Positions 21,072 through 29,895 of a DNA stretch of 64,000 bases are shown in pieces. The notes beneath the pieces were generated by a model. The model was not told the origin of the DNA. It worked only from the letters and a program-made list of their open reading frames with translations, and searched no databases. This stretch comes from Alphaproteobacteria bacterium (GTDB lineage: Bacteria; Pseudomonadota; Alphaproteobacteria; Caulobacterales; Hyphomonadaceae): positions 1 through 64,000 of the forward strand of contig WGLW01000044.1 of the NCBI GenBank assembly GCA_016125405.1, written 5' to 3'. The position numbers were made by a program, and so were the translations under genes. Numbering within the stretch: position 1 is the first letter of the stretch; every line of letters begins with the position of its first letter.

Positions 21072-22049
21072 ATGACGGCGACCACAGGGTCCATCGGACT
21101 GACCGCGCGTCCGCATCCCAGAGAGGCGGCGTTCAGCATTGCCCTTCTGGCCGCGGCCCTTGTGGTGCTGGTCACGCTTGGGGCCATTCTCCTCATTCTC
21201 TTCCAGGCCGGTTATCAGGCATTCGCGCGATACGGCATCCAGTTCATCTGGAGCGGGGCCTGGGATCCGCCGCGTGAGCTCTATGGCGCGCTGCCCGCGA
21301 TCATCGGCACGCTGTCGTCGTCGTTTCTCGCCATTCTGATCGCCTGGCCGGTCGGCTTCGGCATCGCCTATTTTCTCACCGAGTATTGTCCGCGCCCGCT
21401 GCGCGGTCCGCTCGGCGTCGCCATCGAGTTGCTCGCAGCGATTCCCTCCATCGTCTACGGCATGTGGGGCTTCTTCGTTCTGGCGCCGTTCATGGCTTCG
21501 ACGGTGCAGCCATGGCTGACCGAGACCTTCGCTTTCCTGCCACCCATCACCAACGCAGACGAGTCGGCCGGCTTCTACTGGTTTTCGGCGCCCGCCGTCG
21601 GCGTCGGGCTGCTGACCGCCTCCATCGTTCTGGCTATCATGATCCTGCCGTTCATCGCGGCGGCGACGCGGGATGTCCTTCTGTCGACGCCGACACTGCT
21701 CAAGGACGGTGGTTACGCCATGGGCGCCACGCGGTGGGAAACAATGACCGGCATCGTCATTCCAGCGGTGCGCGGCAGCCTGTTCGGCGCCGTCTTACTC
21801 GGACTGGGCCGCGCGCTGGGGGAAACGATGGCGGTCACCTTCGTCATCGGCAACGCCAATCGGGTGCCAGACAGTTTCTTCGCTCCAGCCGCTTCGATCG
21901 CCAGCGTCGTGGCCAACGAGTTTCCGGATGCTGAACAGGGCTCGATCAAGCTCGCTGTGCTGTTCGCGCTGGGCTTCCTGTTGTTTGTGGTGTCGTTCGT
22001 GGTGCTGGCGTTCGCCCGGCTTCTCCTTCGGCAAGGGCGGATGGCATGA
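21072..22049 (+). CDS. pstC: Phosphate ABC transporter permease PstC
   Basis: A 325-residue inner-membrane permease with about six helices. The BPD permease EAA loop appears as GATRWETMTGIVIPAVRGSLFGAVLLGLGRALGETMAV (about residues 218-256), and LGETMAV is the PstC hallmark. With PstA it forms the phosphate channel. The ATG at 21072 follows GAGGCGGGGCAGG. It overlaps pstA by 4 bp (ATGA). Confidence 0.96.
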   Translation: MTATTGSIGLTARPHPREAAFSIALLAAALVVLVTLGAILLILFQAGYQAFARYGIQFIWSGAWDPPRELYGALPAIIGTLSSSFLAILIAWPVGFGIAYFLTEYCPRPLRGPLGVAIELLAAIPSIVYGMWGFFVLAPFMASTVQPWLTETFAFLPPITNADESAGFYWFSAPAVGVGLLTASIVLAIMILPFIAAATRDVLLSTPTLLKDGGYAMGATRWETMTGIVIPAVRGSLFGAVLLGLGRALGETMAVTFVIGNANRVPDSFFAPAASIASVVANEFPDAEQGSIKLAVLFALGFLLFVVSFVVLAFARLLLRQGRMA

Positions 22050-22996
22050 CGACCGGCGGATCGACCTCGGCCACATCATCGGGGCCTTCAGGAGCCGAGC
22101 CGGGCGTGCGTCCGGCCCTGCAACCCGGCAGAACCGCGCGCATCAACCGCAGCAAGTATCTGCGGCGCAAATCGACCGATGCAATCATGGGCGGGCTGTG
22201 CACGTTCGCAGCCGTGCTCGGCCTTGTCTTCCTTGCCCTCATTCTCTTCACGCTTCTCAGCAAGGGGCTGAGGGGGATGTCGCTGGACCTGTTCATTCAC
22301 AAGACCATGACGCCGGGCAACCACGGCGGTCTCGCCAACGCCATCGTCGGCACGCTGATGCAGGTGGCGATCGGAGCCGTGATCGGAACGCCGCTGGGCA
22401 TCGCCATTGGCGTGTGGCTGGCCGAGATCGGCCGCAACGGGCGGCTGGCCTCGATCGTTCGCTTCGTCAACGACATCCTGCTCAGCGCGCCTTCGGTCCT
22501 GATCGGACTTTTCGTCTACCAGGTCATCGTGAAGCCCACCGGGAACTTTTCGGCGCTGGCGGGCGGCATCGCGCTGGCGCTGATCGCCATGCCGGTGATC
22601 GCGCGCACGACCGAGGATATCATTCGCCTTGTGCCGGACGCCTATCGCGAAGGCTCGGTGGCGCTGGGCGCCCGGCCGAGCACCACGATCCTGCAGGTTG
22701 TCCTTCCCGCGGCGTCGGGAGGCATTCTCACCGGCGTGCTGCTTGCAGTGGCGCGGATCGCGGGCGAAACGGCGCCCCTGATTGTCACCTCGCTGGGCAA
22801 TCTGAACTGGAATTTCGATCTGATGCGGGCGACCGCCAGCCTTCCGATGACGATCTACCGGTATGCGTCCAGTCCCTACAAGGAGTGGGTCGATCTCGGC
22901 TGGGCCGGCGCATTGCTGATCACTTTCGGCGTGCTCGCCCTCAATATCGCAAGCCGGGTGACGATGTACTACCGCGCCAGGGGCCGGCGGGCCTAG
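22046..22996 (+). CDS. pstA: Phosphate ABC transporter permease PstA
   Basis: A 316-residue permease partner of PstC. The N-terminal 40 residues are a Ser- and Pro-rich soluble stretch; helices follow from about residue 47. The permease loop is ALGARPSTTILQVVLPAASGGILTGVLLAVARIAGETAPL, where AGETAPL is typical of PstA. Translation is coupled to pstC. In most bacteria pstB (ATPase), phoU and phoB follow; here putA comes next, after a 69 bp gap, so the ATPase must be encoded elsewhere. Confidence 0.96.
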   Translation: MTTGGSTSATSSGPSGAEPGVRPALQPGRTARINRSKYLRRKSTDAIMGGLCTFAAVLGLVFLALILFTLLSKGLRGMSLDLFIHKTMTPGNHGGLANAIVGTLMQVAIGAVIGTPLGIAIGVWLAEIGRNGRLASIVRFVNDILLSAPSVLIGLFVYQVIVKPTGNFSALAGGIALALIAMPVIARTTEDIIRLVPDAYREGSVALGARPSTTILQVVLPAASGGILTGVLLAVARIAGETAPLIVTSLGNLNWNFDLMRATASLPMTIYRYASSPYKEWVDLGWAGALLITFGVLALNIASRVTMYYRARGRRA

Positions 22997-23014
22997 CCGT
23001 AACAGGCGCTTGCT

Positions 23015-23026
23015 TCCTGCGCAGGA
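23015..23026. promoter_or_regulatory. Perfect 12-bp palindrome upstream of putA
   Basis: TCCTGCGCAGGA is a perfect palindrome centred 45 bp before the putA ATG, in the 69 bp pstA-putA gap. It could be an operator for a dimeric regulator of putA, since the encoded PutA lacks its own DNA-binding domain, or a hairpin ending the pst transcript. There is no U-tract. Weak call. Confidence 0.35.
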
Positions 23027-23065
23027 GCCGTATCTCCTTCCCATAGATTGGGGAAAGGATACGGG

Positions 23066-26000
23066 ATGTCAGCCCGACCCGACCAGCCAGACGAACTCGA
23101 TGCGGTGAAGACCGAGGACGAGGCTTTGCGGATCGCGTCGTTGCTGGCGCATCCCGCGCTCGACGAGGCGCAGCGCCACATGGCGGCGCAACGTGCGCGA
23201 GACCTGATCCTGAAGGCGCGCGCCGAGACCCACAGATCGGGTGTCATCGAGACCTTTCTTGAAGAGTTCGGGCTCTCCAATCCCGAGGGTCTGGCGCTGA
23301 TGTGTCTTGCCGAGGCGCTCCTGCGGGTGCCGGACGCCGATACGGCCGATGCGTTAATCGCGGAAAAAATCGCGTCGGGCGACTGGGACGATCATCGCGG
23401 CCAGTCCGACTCGGCGCTGGTCAACGCCTCGACCTGGGGGTTGATGTTGACCGGCCGGATCGTGCGTCCGCCGGAGGACGCTGCGCGCGACCCTGGCGGT
23501 TTCGTTCAGCGCATGGTGCGCGAGGCGGGCGAACCCGTGATCCGTGCCGCGATGATGCAGGCGATGCGGATCATGGGCGAGCAGTTCGTGCTGGGCCGCA
23601 CCATCAAGGAAGCGCTGAAACGTAGCGCCCGCCAGGTGAAGCGCGGCGAGGCTGGCGCGCATTCCTTCGATATGCTGGGCGAGGGTGCGCGCACCACTGC
23701 GGACGCCAAACGCTATTTTGACAGCTACGCCAGGGCGATCGGCGCGCTTGCCGAAGCAAAGACCGGCCCGACGCCGGAATCGGCGTCCGGGATTTCCGTC
23801 AAGTTATCGGCGCTGCACCCGGCCTATCGCGCAACGCAAACGGAGCGCGTGCATCGCGAACTTTATCCGATGGTCCTCGCGCTGGCGAAGCAGGCTGCGG
23901 CGGCGAACATCAACCTGACGCTGGACGCGGAAGAAGCCGACCGCCTTGTGTTGTCGCTTGGGCTATTGGAGCGGCTTGCAAGGGAGCCAGACCTCGCATC
24001 ATGGACGGGGTTGGGCCTTGCGATACAGGCCTATCAGAAGCGGTGCGAGCGCGTGATCGGCTGGCTTGCCGGCCTGGCGAGCGACGGCGGCAGGCGTCTC
24101 ATGGTGCGGCTGGTGAAGGGCGCTTACTGGGACACGGAAATCAAGCGCGCCCAGACCGACGGGCAACCGGACTATCCGGTGTTCACGACCAAGCCGGCGA
24201 CCGACGTGTCCTATCTCGCCTGCGCCAAGGCGCTTATTGCGGCCGGACCATCCATCTATCCCCAGTTCGCCACGCACAATGCGCACTCGCTCGCCTCGGT
24301 GGAGTTGATGCTTGCGGATGCGGGGCGCGAGGATTTCGAATTCCAGCGGCTGCATGGCATGGGCGCGCCGCTCTATGCCGCCGCCGGACGTGAGCGCCGC
24401 GTAAGGGTCTATGCTCCGGTAGGCGAGCATCAGGATCTGTTGCCCTATCTCGTGCGGCGACTTTTGGAAAATGGCGCGAATACCTCCTTCGTGCACTCCT
24501 TCCTCGATGAGGATGTGCCGGCCGAGCGAATTGCGGCGGATCCCTATGTGGCGCTATCGGCCTTGCCGACACGGCATCCGCGTATTCCCGCGCCGCCGGA
24601 CCTCTATGGTCCGCGGCGGCGCAATGCTGCAGGAAGCGATCTCAGCCAACGTGCGGCGCGACAGCGGATCGAACGGGCGGTCGCTGCTCTGGACGCGGCC
24701 GGTCCGGTTTTGGCTTCGCCGATTATCGCGGGAAAGACGGGAAAAGGTGCGGCCCAGGATGTGCGCGCGCCGGCAGATCATGCGCGACTGGTCGGACGCG
24801 TCGTCGAAGCGGGTGACCGCGATGTTGAAGCAGCGTTTGCCTCGGCAGCCGCGTTCCAGCCGGAATGGGACGCGCTTGGCGGTCCCGCGCGCGCTGTCCA
24901 TCTGCGCGCCATGGCGGACGTGCTCGAGGCCAACACCGACCGTCTGATCGCCTTGCTGGCGCGGGAAGGCGGCAAGACGCTGGACGATGGCGTCTCCGAA
25001 GTGCGCGAAGCGGTGGACATGTGCCGCTATTATGCCGCCGAGGCGGAGGAAAAATTCGCGAGGCTCGAAACGTTGCCGGGGCCGGCCGGCGAGACCAACG
25101 GACTGGAGCTTCTGGGCCGTGGCGTATTTGTCTGCATCAGCCCGTGGAATTTTCCGCTCGCGATTTTCACGGGACAGATCGCGGGAGCGCTGGCGGCCGG
25201 CAACACGGTGCTGGCCAAGCCAGCCGAGCAGACACCGCTCGTCGCGTCGGAGGCAGTGAAGCTTTACCACACAGCGGGGCTGCCAGTGGAAGCGCTGCAT
25301 CTGCTGCCCGGGGCCGGAGAAGTCGGCGCCAAGCTGACGGCGAATTCGCGCTGCGCGGGGGTGGCGTTCACCGGGTCAACCGAAGTCGGACGGATCATCA
25401 ATCGGACGCTGGCGGCGAAGGACGGGCCTATCGCCGCGCTGATCGCGGAGACGGGCGGCCTTAACGCCATGTTCTGCGACACCACGGCGCTGAAGGAGCA
25501 GGTGGTCGACGATGTAGTGATGTCGGCTTTCCGTTCGGCGGGGCAAAGGTGCTCGGCGCTGCGTCTACTGTTCCTGCCACACGAGACAGCCGATGAGGTT
25601 CTCGAGATGCTGGAGGGTGCGATGGCCGCGCTGACAATCGGCGATCCCGCTTCGGCCGCGACAGATGTGGGACCGGTGATCGACGCAGAAGCGCAAGCGA
25701 TGTTGCGCGACCATCTGGCGAAGATGCGCGCTGAGGCGGCCGTGCGCTACCAGCACGACGCGGCGACATCGCAGGACTCGGGGACATTTTTCGCACCCGC
25801 GCTGGTGGAACTCGCCTCACTGTCGCAGATCGACCGCGAGGTGTTCGGGCCGATCCTGCATGTGTTGCGATATGATCCCGATGATATCGAAACCGTCGGC
25901 GCCGAACTTTCGGCCAAGGGCTACGGACTGACGCTGGGCGTGCATTCCCGCCTCGAAGGCTTCGCTGACCGCGTCATGCGCGTGGTCAAGGCCGGCAATG

Positions 26001-26182
26001 TCTACGTCAACCGCTCAATCATCGGTGCAGTTGTCGGCGTGCAGCCGTTTGGCGGCATGGGCCTGTCCGGCACAGGGCCCAAGGCCGGCGGTCCGCACTA
26101 TCTGGCGCGCTTTGCGACAGAGCGGGCGGTGACGGTCAACATCGCCGCGCAGGGCGGTGATCCGGCGCTGCTCAATCTCTAG
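23066..26182 (+). CDS. putA: Bifunctional proline dehydrogenase / glutamate-semialdehyde dehydrogenase
   Basis: A 1038-residue PutA that oxidises proline to glutamate in two steps. The N-terminal PRODH barrel spans about residues 130-480 (GISVKLSALHPAY, RLMVRLVKGAYWDTE, FATHNAHSLASVELM, RVYAPVGEHQDLLPYLVRRL), and the aldehyde dehydrogenase half about 540-1030 (ISPWNFPLAIFTGQ, AETGGLN with the catalytic Glu, and GQRCSALR with the nucleophile Cys near residue 829). It lacks the N-terminal ribbon-helix-helix repressor domain of the 1320-residue E. coli type, so it is a non-autoregulating short PutA. Start at 23066 after GGGAAAGGA. The GVQPFGGMGLSGTGPKAGG end is typical. Confidence 0.96.
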   Translation: MSARPDQPDELDAVKTEDEALRIASLLAHPALDEAQRHMAAQRARDLILKARAETHRSGVIETFLEEFGLSNPEGLALMCLAEALLRVPDADTADALIAEKIASGDWDDHRGQSDSALVNASTWGLMLTGRIVRPPEDAARDPGGFVQRMVREAGEPVIRAAMMQAMRIMGEQFVLGRTIKEALKRSARQVKRGEAGAHSFDMLGEGARTTADAKRYFDSYARAIGALAEAKTGPTPESASGISVKLSALHPAYRATQTERVHRELYPMVLALAKQAAAANINLTLDAEEADRLVLSLGLLERLAREPDLASWTGLGLAIQAYQKRCERVIGWLAGLASDGGRRLMVRLVKGAYWDTEIKRAQTDGQPDYPVFTTKPATDVSYLACAKALIAAGPSIYPQFATHNAHSLASVELMLADAGREDFEFQRLHGMGAPLYAAAGRERRVRVYAPVGEHQDLLPYLVRRLLENGANTSFVHSFLDEDVPAERIAADPYVALSALPTRHPRIPAPPDLYGPRRRNAAGSDLSQRAARQRIERAVAALDAAGPVLASPIIAGKTGKGAAQDVRAPADHARLVGRVVEAGDRDVEAAFASAAAFQPEWDALGGPARAVHLRAMADVLEANTDRLIALLAREGGKTLDDGVSEVREAVDMCRYYAAEAEEKFARLETLPGPAGETNGLELLGRGVFVCISPWNFPLAIFTGQIAGALAAGNTVLAKPAEQTPLVASEAVKLYHTAGLPVEALHLLPGAGEVGAKLTANSRCAGVAFTGSTEVGRIINRTLAAKDGPIAALIAETGGLNAMFCDTTALKEQVVDDVVMSAFRSAGQRCSALRLLFLPHETADEVLEMLEGAMAALTIGDPASAATDVGPVIDAEAQAMLRDHLAKMRAEAAVRYQHDAATSQDSGTFFAPALVELASLSQIDREVFGPILHVLRYDPDDIETVGAELSAKGYGLTLGVHSRLEGFADRVMRVVKAGNVYVNRSIIGAVVGVQPFGGMGLSGTGPKAGGPHYLARFATERAVTVNIAAQGGDPALLNL

Positions 26183-26189
26183 CGCTGGT

Positions 26190-27005
26190 CTAAGAGGCGG
26201 GTGAGGTGACGCCCAGCCACGCGACCGCGATCAGAACACAGGTGAAGACCGCCAGTTCGCCCGCAATCCCCCGGCGCAGAAGCGGCCACAGGGAACGCCG
26301 TGTTGCATAGAACTGGTTGAAGAGCGCAATCGCGACAAGCCCCGCCACCAGCGCGATTTTGATCAGCAGGATGCGGCCATACACGCTGCCGGGCGAGGGC
26401 AGGAAAGAGCCAGTCACCAGCCAGGTGTTAATGAGGCCGGTCAGGACAACCAGCGCAACGGCGGCGTAGCCGGTCGAGGTGAAGCGGCGGACGATCTGTT
26501 CCCGCCCCTCATCCTTTGATGCGATCGCGCGCCAGAGCGGGACAAGGCCGCCAAGCCAGAGCCCCGCCGACAAAAGATGCACGCCCTGGGAGACAAGCCG
26601 GACGAGGTGCTCTGCTCCTTCGCCTGCCGCCGCGTGGCCGATACCGGCGAGAGCCGCCAGGGAGAGCGCGGCCGTCGCAGCGGTCAGCGCGCGCGGGCCC
26701 GCCGTCGCCGAAACGAACAACGCCAAGCTGAGAGACAGGTGGACCAGCCACGTCCGCCCAAACCCTGTCTTGAGGAGGACGAGGCGAATTTCGTCCGGCC
26801 GGAATGCGGTTGCGGCATCTCCCGAGATGTTGAGCAGGATGCTGGCGAACCAGGCGAACCCCGAAAGCAACGCGAGCCCGGTCACGATGCGCATCGGAAA
26901 ACGCGGCGCCGCACGGGCGTAGTAGGGGAAAACAGCGGCGCCGAAGGCGATCATTGCTGTCGCCAGATGCAAGAATCGGAAGAAAATCAGCCCAGCTTCC
27001 AGCAT
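26190..27005 (-). CDS. copD: Copper resistance membrane protein CopD
   Basis: A 271-residue inner-membrane protein of the CopD family with about eight helices. Conserved membrane histidines appear in FRFLHLATAM, VHLSLSLALF, GIGHAAAGEG and GVHLLSAGLWLGGLVPLW. CopD is thought to move copper across the inner membrane with periplasmic CopC as donor. Its ATG overlaps the copC stop (ATGA), so the pair is translationally coupled. It is the last gene of a four-gene minus-strand copper operon. Confidence 0.92.
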   Translation of the reverse strand: MLEAGLIFFRFLHLATAMIAFGAAVFPYYARAAPRFPMRIVTGLALLSGFAWFASILLNISGDAATAFRPDEIRLVLLKTGFGRTWLVHLSLSLALFVSATAGPRALTAATAALSLAALAGIGHAAAGEGAEHLVRLVSQGVHLLSAGLWLGGLVPLWRAIASKDEGREQIVRRFTSTGYAAVALVVLTGLINTWLVTGSFLPSPGSVYGRILLIKIALVAGLVAIALFNQFYATRRSLWPLLRRGIAGELAVFTCVLIAVAWLGVTSPAS

Positions 27006-27373
27006 CAGGGCCGGACGGTGAACTTGAAGTCGCCCTGCGTGACGTGACTGTCCACGGAAACGACCCGCCAGGTCACGGTGTAGGTTCCGGCGGTCAACGC
27101 GGGCTTCACGGGAACCGAAAGAATCCGCTTGTCGGACGTCGCGGAGGAGGCGCGGCCGAGCTGGACTGCAGCGCCGTGAGAGTCGGATAGGGTCACATGC
27201 GCAAGCGCTGCTTCAACGCCTTCGGAGAATTCCAGGGTGATTGACGTGGGCGGCGCATGAACGACCGCGCCAACCCGGGGGGTGGCGCGGTCCAGCATGG
27301 CGTGCGCGTCAGCGCGCGGCGTCAGCAGAAAGCTGACGGCGACTGCGAATACTCCCGCTGCAAGGCGATTCAC
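27005..27373 (-). CDS. copC: Periplasmic copper-binding protein CopC
   Basis: A 122-residue CopC with a signal peptide ending PRADA, leaving His24 as the mature N-terminus (HAMLDRATP). This His, with Asp108 and His110 in SVDSHVTQG, forms the Cu(II) site of the family. The Met-rich Cu(I) loop of long CopC proteins is missing, so this is a Cu(II)-only type. The start codon is GTG, overlapping the upstream gene stop as GTGA. Coupled to copD downstream. Confidence 0.93.
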   Translation of the reverse strand: MNRLAAGVFAVAVSFLLTPRADAHAMLDRATPRVGAVVHAPPTSITLEFSEGVEAALAHVTLSDSHGAAVQLGRASSATSDKRILSVPVKPALTAGTYTVTWRVVSVDSHVTQGDFKFTVRP

Positions 27374-28293
27374 GATCTGCCTCCAAAGATTGGCCGGCCA
27401 ATCGAGTGGGAAAACAGATCATCGAGGAAGAAGTGGGCCTGGATCGCCCAGCCGATCGACCCACCGCTGTCGCCATTCATCGGAATGATCGCCTCGGCCC
27501 CGATCTGCATGTGCCGTCCCGTCCAGAGGACGCCAGGATTGACTGTGCCGGTCGTGCGTTCGCCGCCAGAATGGCGAATTGGATCTTCGAATGCGATTTC
27601 GACCAGAGGCGTCATCTGGTTGATCCATCTCGGCCAACCCTCATCATGAATCTGCGAGGTGAGGTAGGGCAAGCTGTATTGCAGCGTCAGTCCGCCGACG
27701 AGCGCGTTGGGATTGGGGTCGCCGTCCTTGCTATGCGCGCGCACGGGCATCGAATAGCCGAGAAGACCCGTGACTGCGAATGGCCTTGCCCAGCTGACGC
27801 TTTCAGGCAGATCACCGAAGCCCTTGCCGAAGTAGAAGGTCGGTGTAAAGGCGGTCGTGTCTTCCGCGCCGACCCGCTCAGCGCCGCTGCCGCCGAATTC
27901 CGTGCTGACGCCGGCGGCGAGGATGGTTTCGTGCGCGGCGTTGGTCAGGAACTGCCACTTTACCGTGGCTTCGACGTTCTGGAAGCCGTCGGTGCTTACG
28001 CCTCCGTCGCGATCATGAGTCCAGGCGCCTTCCACAGAGAAGCCGAATGTCCTGGTGATCCGCTTGGAGTATTCGCCGGAGACTTCGGTTTCGCTGTCGA
28101 GATGCGAAAGGGTCGGAAGAGACAGTTCGTCCGCGACAGCGGGATCATCGGTGGCGATTGTCGCCGGGAAGAAGCGCGTGCCGGCAAACCCGTGCGCCAT
28201 TGCGGGGCCGGCGACGGCGACTGCCGTCAGGGTGGAGACGAGAACCGTCGCATAACGACAAACGGCGCGCTTGTCGGCGTACTTGATTGACAT
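27370..28293 (-). CDS. Outer-membrane-barrel-like protein of the copper operon
   Basis: A 307-residue exported protein. A signal peptide ends GPAMAHG; the mature part alternates short beta strands (EYSKRITRTFGFSVEGAW, VEATVKWQFLTNAAHETILA, PFAVTGLLGYSMPV) like a 12-14-stranded barrel. It ends HSIGRPIFGGRS, not with a clear aromatic, which is odd for a BAM substrate. It resembles the loosely defined transporter/MetA-pathway outer-membrane proteins often found beside copC-copD. Start at 28293 with AAGGA upstream. It overlaps copC by 4 bp. A role in metal handling is inferred from the operon. Confidence 0.75.
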   Translation of the reverse strand: MSIKYADKRAVCRYATVLVSTLTAVAVAGPAMAHGFAGTRFFPATIATDDPAVADELSLPTLSHLDSETEVSGEYSKRITRTFGFSVEGAWTHDRDGGVSTDGFQNVEATVKWQFLTNAAHETILAAGVSTEFGGSGAERVGAEDTTAFTPTFYFGKGFGDLPESVSWARPFAVTGLLGYSMPVRAHSKDGDPNPNALVGGLTLQYSLPYLTSQIHDEGWPRWINQMTPLVEIAFEDPIRHSGGERTTGTVNPGVLWTGRHMQIGAEAIIPMNGDSGGSIGWAIQAHFFLDDLFSHSIGRPIFGGRS

Positions 28294-28367
28294 GGGAATA
28301 TTCCTTGTGTTCTGCCGCATCGGCAGGAACCTGAATTGTGAATCAGCCAGGCTTCGCCCGGCGGCTT

Positions 28368-28793
28368 TCAGGACAATTCAGTCGGCGCCGGCGGACCGGT
28401 GGAAGGCGGCGGCTGGGCCGGATTGCTTTCGCCGGGCTCAACATCGAAGGGCGCGATCGTTGCGGCGACTCGAGAGACGAGCGGCGGTTCGGCCGTTACG
28501 TCGGCGGCCGGCGACGCCATGTGCGCCGCCACGGCGAAGACGCATTGACCATGATCGTTCTGGTCGTGTCCGCCGTCATGGTGATGGAGAGGGACAGTTG
28601 ACGGATCGACATATTCGCCGGTCGTCATGTCCATCATGCGCATGCCCGGGTTCTGGGCTTCGCAGATGGTGACGGTCAGGTAGCGGCCATCCGGCGTATC
28701 CGCCGTCGCAAGCATGTAGCCGGCGGGCACGATGGCGCGCACGAGCATCGCCAGAAGCGTGATCGCTCCAAGCCTCCTGCCCACGCTGTGCAT
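28368..28793 (-). CDS. DUF2946-like His-rich exported protein
   Basis: A 141-residue protein starting with a hydrophobic helix (LGAITLLAMLVRAIVPAGYML), followed by a short metal-binding-looking cluster, PLHHHDGGHDQNDHGQC, at about residues 68-84, and a proline-rich tail. The layout matches the DUF2946 family, small proteins common in copper operons. It is first in the copper run (75 bp before the outer-membrane gene). The histidine cluster suggests periplasmic Cu or Zn binding; this is inference. Confidence 0.75.
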   Translation of the reverse strand: MHSVGRRLGAITLLAMLVRAIVPAGYMLATADTPDGRYLTVTICEAQNPGMRMMDMTTGEYVDPSTVPLHHHDGGHDQNDHGQCVFAVAAHMASPAADVTAEPPLVSRVAATIAPFDVEPGESNPAQPPPSTGPPAPTELS

Positions 28794-28932
28794 CCACCTG
28801 AGTATGCGTGTCCTCCCGGTTCAGGGCGAAACATTAGGCGCGGGCCATGATGTGTCACAAGTGCGGCTTCGAGCCGCGAAGGTCACAAGGCGGCGATGTG
28901 CCCGTGCGGCATCGACTGTCGACGAGCCGCGC

Positions 28933-29517
28933 TCAAGCTTCGGATGTGCGGAGCGGCTGGGGAGCGGGAATGGGTTGAGCTGCCTCGCTGGAACCCCGGG
29001 CCGGGCCAATTCCAAGTTCGGCCCAGTCGGTGGTTTGTCCGCTGGTTTCACCCAGGCGGCCGCGCGCCGTGCGCTTCCGGCCACGGGCCTGGGTGAGCCG
29101 GCCAGCCTTGCCGAGTCCGAACTCGGGCATGTTCACATAGAGGGACTCATAGTTTCCGGCCGGGATCATGTAGGTCTCGTGCCAGGTGCCGACGTCGCCA
29201 TTGAGACCAACCGCCTTGTTCATCCAGCGCCATGCCGGCAGATGCGCGCGGGTCTTGTCGGTTGCGTAGGCGAGCAGGTCTTCCTTTGAGCGCCAGTACT
29301 GCACCACCATCATCGTGCGAATGCCGGCCTGGTAGCGATAGTGCAGCATGCCCAGCTCCGGATGCCGCAGCAGCTCACGGTTCATCTTCGGCATGGCGGC
29401 GAATAGCGGAATCCACTTCCACAACTTCCACCACCTGTTGAGTCGCATGCCGGTCAGGAAGACGACGAATTCGCCGTCCATTTCGGCGGTCATGTAGTTG
29501 TTGATGGTCTTCGGCAT
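28933..29517 (-). CDS. DUF4188 family protein (predicted monooxygenase-like)
   Basis: A 194-residue protein whose first 140 residues match the DUF4188 family: GEFVVFLTGMRLNRWWKLWKW, MPKMNRELLRHPELGMLHY, MMVVQYWRSKEDLLAYA and GTWHETYMIPAGNYESLYVNMP. This is a dimeric alpha-beta barrel-like fold related to antibiotic-biosynthesis monooxygenases; no reaction is proven. The last 55 residues are a low-complexity Ala/Arg/Pro extension not typical of the family. Start at 29517 (ATG after GGGGCTTGGGA). Single gene. Confidence 0.82.
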   Translation of the reverse strand: MPKTINNYMTAEMDGEFVVFLTGMRLNRWWKLWKWIPLFAAMPKMNRELLRHPELGMLHYRYQAGIRTMMVVQYWRSKEDLLAYATDKTRAHLPAWRWMNKAVGLNGDVGTWHETYMIPAGNYESLYVNMPEFGLGKAGRLTQARGRKRTARGRLGETSGQTTDWAELGIGPARGSSEAAQPIPAPQPLRTSEA

Positions 29518-29895
29518 TCCCAAGCCCCGAAAGTCCCCATGGCCGTTCGATAATTCGGACGACCGCCGCTGTACAGAGGACGAGATGGCTCACGGATCGC
29601 GCGGGAAGCCGGCGCCCGAAGGCAGGGCGGGCTCGGCCTGGACCGGGCAGCCGACGGGGATTCGGGGGTCCATTTCCGCGGCCGGCGGGCGTATGCGACG
29701 CCAATGGTTAACGACCCCTGAATCGGGATATTGGTTCTCCTGTGGAGGGTAAAAATAATGTCGGCTTCCGCCCGTTGACGGTCCAGTAATCATATGGCGA
29801 CACTATATCTAGCGTCGGGCTGAGCGATCGTACCAAGGGCTTGGGGGTCGAGCTGGCCGCGAAACGTTCTGTCATTACAGCAGAAGAGTGGGTCA
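29518..29895. other. Intergenic region between the DUF4188 gene and nrdA
   Basis: A 378 bp stretch without a credible gene. The first half has no clear features. From 29775 there is TTGACG, then an NrdR-like box at 29800 and 80 bp of leader before nrdA. No tRNA-like or terminator structures were seen. Confidence 0.6.
29800..29815. promoter_or_regulatory. NrdR-like box upstream of nrdA
   Basis: ACACTATATCTAGCGT closely matches the palindromic NrdR consensus ACACWATATATAGTGT. It lies 81 bp before the nrdA start and just downstream of a TTGACG -35-like hexamer (29775-29780), so bound repressor would block the promoter. A second box at the usual spacing was not found here. Confidence 0.65.

Noticed and set aside
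19712-21196. 494-codon minus-strand frame over pstS/pstC
   Set aside because: Opposite to the well-supported pstS and pstC genes; no motifs of its own.
29775-29815. Second NrdR box before nrdA
   Set aside because: No palindrome close to the consensus was found about 30 bp on either side of the 29800 box.
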